17,412 nucleotides of DNA, taken from contig JAGBFZ010000280.1 in assembly GCA_018110855.1 (NCBI GenBank), positions 1 through 17,412 on the forward strand, given 5' to 3'. The translations under genes and the position numbers were made by a program. The notes beneath the pieces are model-generated. The model searched no databases. It was not told the origin of the DNA and saw nothing but the letters and a program-made list of their open reading frames with translations. Within the stretch, counting starts at the first letter, position 1. Each line of letters begins with the position of its first letter. The stretch is from Oscillospiraceae bacterium (GTDB lineage: Bacteria > Bacillota > Clostridia > Oscillospirales > Ruminococcaceae). Positions 13,734-17,412 of this stretch are shown piece by piece.

Positions 13734-16148
13734 TTATGATCTGATCTCTGCGCCTATCTCGCTCAGCTTTTTCAGAGCCTTTTTAACAGCGCTGTCAGCC
13801 TGCTCGTCGGTAAGAGTGCCCTCATGGGAGCGCATGATAATGCTGAACGCAACGGATTTCTTTCCGTCAGCGATCTGCTTGCCCTTGTAAACGTCAAACA
13901 GCTTAACGCTCTCAAGTATCTTTCCCACGCCCTCTGTGATAGCCTTTTCAAGGTGAGCCACGGGAATATCGTCATCGCATACCACGGCAAGGTCTCTTGC
14001 GGTTGCGGGGAACTTGGGCAGGGGCTTGTAGGTCTTGGGAGCGGCGGCAGCCATAAGTTCGGGGAGATTCAGCTTTGCGGCATATGCCTTAACGCCGATG
14101 CCGTAATTTTCAAGAACTTCGGGGTGAAGCTCGCCGAAAATGCCTACAGACTTTCCGCCTGCAAATACCTCTGCACATCTTCCGGGGTGGAATGAGGGAG
14201 CTTCACCGAAATTCTCGGAAACACCCTTGCAGGGTTCATAGGAAACATCAGCCGCACCGATAACGTCAAGCAGCTGCTCGATAATGCCCTTTAAGCTGTA
14301 AAAATCGTAATTCTCGCCGTACATACCGAATGCGATTCTTGCAGGCTCCTCGGGAAGCTCGCCGCCCTTGGGGAGATATTCATTTCCCATCTCAAAGAGC
14401 ACAGCTTCGGGATTTCTGCTGTTGTAGTTTCTTGCAAGCACCTCGCACATGGAGGGGAGAAGCGTGGTTCTCATAACGGAGGTGTCCTCGCCAAGAGGAT
14501 TGGTGATAACAACGGTCTTTCTCAGCACGCTGTCCTCGGGGAGACGGATCTTGTCGAAATATTTGGGGGAGATAAAGGAGAATGTGGTTATCTCATTTGC
14601 ACCCAGAGCAGCAGCAGTGTTCATCACCTTGCGGCTGAATTTCTGCTGGGGAGTAAGCTCGCCGCTTGCCACACCTCGGATAATAGTCTGAGGAATGTTG
14701 TTGTAGCCGTAAAGACGGGCAATTTCCTCGGCAAGATCGTTTTTGTACTCAATGTCGATCCTGTAAGGAGGAGCGTATGCAATGCCGTCCTTTACCTTGA
14801 TATCAAGCTTTTCGAGATACTTTATCATATCCTCCTCGGGAATGTCTGTACCGAGGAAATTGTTTATCCATACGGGGTCAAAGGGAGCGGTTTTCTGAGT
14901 GTCCGCATGAGTGTCGCAGTCAATAATTGTGCGAACCACTTCGCCGCAGCCAAGCTCCTCAACAAGCTCGAATGCACGGAGCAGTGCAGGCATACACATT
15001 CTCGGGTCAAGACCCTTTTCAAAGCGTGCGGAAGCGTCTGTTCTCATGCCGAGAGCCTTTGCGGTGGTGCGGACGCTTGCGCCGTCAAAGCAGGCAGCCT
15101 CGAATACCACGTCAACGGTATCGTCCATTATTCCGCTGTACTCGCCGCCCATAACGCCTGCAACGGCAACGGGCTTTTCGGAATCCGCAATTACCAGCAT
15201 TTTTTCGGTAAGAGTTCTTTCTGTGCCGTCAAGGGTGGTAATTTTCTCTCCCTCTGCGGCATTTCTTATCTCAATGGAGTTGCCCTTGATATAGCGGATA
15301 TCGAATGCGTGCATGGGATGACCGTACTCAAGCATTACATAGTTTGTGATATCAACGAAATTGTTGATGGGACGGACTCCGCAGGCACGAAGTCTTTCTC
15401 TGAGCCACAGGGGAGAGGGGGCAATTTTAACATTCTTCACAACGCCCGCACAGTAGCGTGAGCAGAGCTTCTCGTTTTTGATCTGCACCTTGAGCATTTC
15501 GTTAATATCCCCGTCAATGCCCTTGAAAGCAGGCTCCTTGATGTTAAGGGGCTTGTCGAAGGTTGCGGCAGTCTCTCTTGCAAGACCGAGAACGGAAAGG
15601 CAGTCGGGACGGTTTGAGGTTATTTCAAATTCGATAGAAGTATCATTAAGGTCAATTGCCTCACGGATATCCATACCCGGGGTAAGCTCTCTGCCGTCCT
15701 CGCTTTTCAGGATAAAAATGCCGTCGGAAATGGCATAGGGGAAATCATGAGTAGTAAGACCCAGCTCGCCGAGAGAGCAGAGCATACCGTTTGAAGCAAC
15801 GCCTCTGAGCTTGCCCTTTTTGATTTTTACGCCGTTCGGGAGTGTAGAACCGTCAAGAGCGGCGGGAACCAGATCTCCGATATTTTCCTCTCTGATGTTG
15901 GGAGCGCCCGTAACGATCTGAACAGGCTCGCTTTCGCCAACGTCCACCTGACAAACCACAAGGTGGTCTGAATTTTCATGGGGCTTCACGTCGAGAATTT
16001 TTCCCACAACAACACGGGAAATCTCGCTGCCCTCTGTTTCGTATTTTTCAACCTTGGAGCCGCTCATGGTAAGTCCCGAGCAAAGCTCCTTTATGCTCAT
16101 GTCTCCGATATCAACATAATCGGAGAGCCATCTTACTGAAAGATCCAT
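13734..16148 (-). CDS. pheT: Phenylalanine--tRNA ligase beta subunit
   Basis: This 804-aa subunit forms the alpha2-beta2 synthetase that charges tRNA-Phe. Domains in order are an N-terminal MDLSVRWLSDYVD helix, a tRNA-binding OB-fold (about 41-155, with HENSDHLVVCQVDVG), the B3/B4 editing domain, B5, the catalytic-like core (HPGRCAEVFAGG, FGELHP), and the C-terminal ferredoxin-fold anticodon-binding domain (about 709-803, FPATARDLAVV). Length is normal for full-size bacterial PheT. ATG at 16148 is chosen because the family begins MxxSxxWL there and GGAGGT lies 9 nt upstream; the frame's longer reading to 16187 lies inside the preceding gene. Only 1 nt separates it from the membrane-protein gene that divides it from pheS. 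Confidence 0.97.
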   Translation of the reverse strand: MDLSVRWLSDYVDIGDMSIKELCSGLTMSGSKVEKYETEGSEISRVVVGKILDVKPHENSDHLVVCQVDVGESEPVQIVTGAPNIREENIGDLVPAALDGSTLPNGVKIKKGKLRGVASNGMLCSLGELGLTTHDFPYAISDGIFILKSEDGRELTPGMDIREAIDLNDTSIEFEITSNRPDCLSVLGLARETAATFDKPLNIKEPAFKGIDGDINEMLKVQIKNEKLCSRYCAGVVKNVKIAPSPLWLRERLRACGVRPINNFVDITNYVMLEYGHPMHAFDIRYIKGNSIEIRNAAEGEKITTLDGTERTLTEKMLVIADSEKPVAVAGVMGGEYSGIMDDTVDVVFEAACFDGASVRTTAKALGMRTDASARFEKGLDPRMCMPALLRAFELVEELGCGEVVRTIIDCDTHADTQKTAPFDPVWINNFLGTDIPEEDMIKYLEKLDIKVKDGIAYAPPYRIDIEYKNDLAEEIARLYGYNNIPQTIIRGVASGELTPQQKFSRKVMNTAAALGANEITTFSFISPKYFDKIRLPEDSVLRKTVVITNPLGEDTSVMRTTLLPSMCEVLARNYNSRNPEAVLFEMGNEYLPKGGELPEEPARIAFGMYGENYDFYSLKGIIEQLLDVIGAADVSYEPCKGVSENFGEAPSFHPGRCAEVFAGGKSVGIFGELHPEVLENYGIGVKAYAAKLNLPELMAAAAPKTYKPLPKFPATARDLAVVCDDDIPVAHLEKAITEGVGKILESVKLFDVYKGKQIADGKKSVAFSIIMRSHEGTLTDEQADSAVKKALKKLSEIGAEIRS

Positions 16149-16149
16149 T

Positions 16150-16764
16150 TTAATTATTACCTCCGTTGATTTTAATGCCCTTCTCACTCATCTTTTCAAG
16201 AAAGCTGCCGTATATTGCACGAAAGCCTATAGGGTCGGATACAGGCACCTTGATGATCTTTTCGTTTTTCAGCCATATTCTCAGCTGCGTACGGCGGGGA
16301 TATGCCCCCTCAATGTCAAGGCTGCTTGAGTTGAAAACCGCAAATACCCTGTATATATTCTTATATGGTATCATCATACGCATTTTGGGGATGTAGATGA
16401 TATTACTTAACAAGAAAAAAGTTTTGCAGAATATTTTTGTGGTGCGTGCTTCTTTGCATAGCTCTTCAAATTCATCATCAGGAATATCAAGCAGCTTTTC
16501 CATGAAAACTTTGTTGTTTCGCCTGCTCCTGAATACAAGAAACGTGCATACAGACACGCACAATATCACAGTAAAAACAACAGCTCCTGCAAGTCCGCTG
16601 CCTTTTGCCAATGCCGGAAGTATAACCAGCATCAGACATCCGAAAAGAATTACGGAAACAACAGCGATCATCTGAATTGTGTCATATCCCACAGCCTGTC
16701 GGTTTCCTTCTCCGAAGATGCTGTCCTCACGAAGTACCAGCCGATACTTGTCATTCATTTCCAT
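16150..16764 (-). CDS. Small membrane protein of unknown function between pheS and pheT
   Basis: I do not recognise this 204-aa protein. Residues 1-27 are polar, two membrane spans lie at about 28-50 and 58-78, then comes a basic stretch (RSRRNNK) and a cytoplasmic-type domain of about 120 residues. The acidic helix DIPDDEFEELCKEA (93-106) is followed by beta-rich segments (FFLLSNIIYIP, YKNIYRVFAVF, QLRIWLKNEKIIKVPV). This two-span plus small beta-domain layout recalls YcxB- or PH-like bacterial membrane proteins, a loose resemblance only. It starts 5 nt after the pheS stop and ends 1 nt before the pheT start, so it must be co-transcribed and probably translationally coupled with both. Its ribosome site is poor. 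ATG at 16764 or a second ATG at 16758 could be used. Nothing visible links it to tRNA charging. Confidence 0.8.
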   Translation of the reverse strand: MEMNDKYRLVLREDSIFGEGNRQAVGYDTIQMIAVVSVILFGCLMLVILPALAKGSGLAGAVVFTVILCVSVCTFLVFRSRRNNKVFMEKLLDIPDDEFEELCKEARTTKIFCKTFFLLSNIIYIPKMRMMIPYKNIYRVFAVFNSSSLDIEGAYPRRTQLRIWLKNEKIIKVPVSDPIGFRAIYGSFLEKMSEKGIKINGGNN

Positions 16765-16769
16765 AATTA

Positions 16770-17412
16770 TCAGAACTGTCCGAGGAAACGCATATCATTC
16801 TCATAAAGCAGTCTCATGTCATTGATATGATATCTGCCCATTGTGATACGCTCAAGACCGATACCGAAAGCAAAGCCGCTGTAAACCTCGGGGTCAATGC
16901 CGCAGCCCCTCAGTACCTCGGGGTGAACCATGCCCGAGCCTAAAAGCTCAACATAGCCCTCGCCCTTGCACATGGAGCAGCCCTTGCCGCCGCAGTTGAA
17001 GCAAACAAGGCCAACCTCTGCGGAAGGCTCTGTGTAGGGGAAATGATGAGGACGGAGACGAATTTTAGCGTCCTTGCCGTACAGCTTTTTCATAAGCAAA
17101 TCAAGTGTGCCGTACAGGTCGCCGAGGGTAACGCCCTTGTCGATAACAAGTCCCTCTATCTGATGGAAAAGGGGAGAATGGGTAGCGTCAACGGCGTCGG
17201 AGCGGTAAACTCGTCCCGGAGAGATAATTCTGATAGGGGGCTTTCTCTGCTCCATAGTTCTTATCTGAACGCTTGAGGTCTGAGTTCTCAGAACCACGTT
17301 GTCATTGATGTAGAAGGTATCCTGCGTGTCTCTTGCAGGGTGGTGCTTGGGCATATTCAGAGCCTCGAAGCAGTAATGGTCGGTCTCCACCTCGGGACCG
17401 TCCACAATGTCA
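16770..17412 (-). CDS. pheS: Phenylalanine--tRNA ligase alpha subunit, C-terminal part
   Basis: This is the catalytic subunit of PheRS, cut by the right edge of the window. The frame is open beyond 17405: the codons there read D-I-V-D-G-P-E-V-E, so the GTG at 17405 is an internal Val, and roughly the first 130 residues lie outside. Class II motif 2 is present ([20 protein letters not shown] and FHQIEGL), as is the GPEVE...[12 protein letters not shown] segment and motif 3 ([17 protein letters not shown]). A Cys-rich [17 protein letters not shown] insert occurs, as in many bacterial PheS. The C-terminus (NDMRFLGQF) is intact. pheT follows not directly but after one membrane-protein gene. Confidence 0.97.
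   Translation of the reverse strand, partial: DIVDGPEVETDHYCFEALNMPKHHPARDTQDTFYINDNVVLRTQTSSVQIRTMEQRKPPIRIISPGRVYRSDAVDATHSPLFHQIEGLVIDKGVTLGDLYGTLDLLMKKLYGKDAKIRLRPHHFPYTEPSAEVGLVCFNCGGKGCSMCKGEGYVELLGSGMVHPEVLRGCGIDPEVYSGFAFGIGLERITMGRYHINDMRLLYENDMRFLGQF

Noticed and set aside
14907..15461. Plus-strand open frames opposite pheT
   Set aside because: pheT is complete and conserved here; these frames have no supporting signal.
16149..16187. Longer N-terminus for pheT
   Set aside because: The PheT fold starts at MDLSVRWL with GGAGGT 9 nt upstream; the extension is the end of the preceding gene out of frame.
1..17412. CRISPR arrays, insertion sequences, tRNA or rRNA genes
   Set aside because: No repeat-spacer pattern, transposase motif, terminal inverted repeats or tRNA/rRNA signature was seen on either strand.

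Overview
This looks like chromosomal DNA of a Gram-positive Clostridia-type bacterium, probably a Ruminococcus/Oscillospiraceae-like gut organism. That is inferred from strong AAGGAGG-type ribosome sites, tightly packed operons, moderate GC and the types of protein present; no sequence search was possible. The window joins a housekeeping block (pheS/pheT, right end) to a cell-surface polysaccharide locus (left three quarters). Almost everything is on the minus strand and is transcribed right to left.

Right block (17412 to 13734): the 3' part of pheS, a small two-span membrane protein of unknown function, and pheT. The small gene sits between the two synthetase subunits with almost no spacing. 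A perfect hairpin (13650-13677) follows pheT. Next is a single WbbL-like family 2 glycosyltransferase (12778-13605) whose best ribosome site points to a rare CTG start.

Central and left block (12659 to 874): eleven genes in one direction, with a perfect consensus promoter in front (TTGACA, 17 nt, TATAAT, extended -10) and a strong hairpin terminator behind. In order they are rfbF, rfbG and rfbH (glucose-1-phosphate to CDP-4-keto-3,6-dideoxyglucose), a DRE-TIM aldolase fused to an extra C-terminal domain, a TPP enzyme of the acetolactate synthase/YerE type, a HAD phosphatase, an SDR reductase/epimerase, a DPM1/GtrB-like membrane glycosyltransferase, a second SDR paralogous to the first, an RmlC-fold epimerase and a soluble family 2 glycosyltransferase. 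Gaps are 30 nt or less, and three junctions overlap.

Read together, the operon should make a CDP-3,6-dideoxyhexose, attach a carbon branch through the TPP enzyme as in yersiniose biosynthesis, epimerise and reduce it, and pass it to a polyprenyl-phosphate or a growing glycan. The aldolase beside the TPP enzyme has no counterpart that I know of in the yersiniose pathway. It suggests that the operon makes its own 2-oxo-acid donor and therefore an unfamiliar branched sugar. This is the most interesting item in the window.

Left edge: the 3' part of a plus-strand Wzx-type polysaccharide flippase converges on the operon. The two share a bidirectional terminator, and the last codons of the flippase lie inside the hairpin. 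The left 3.4 kb is visibly more AT-rich than the rest of the operon. No RNA genes, CRISPR arrays or insertion sequences were seen. The longest non-coding stretches are about 120-130 nt.
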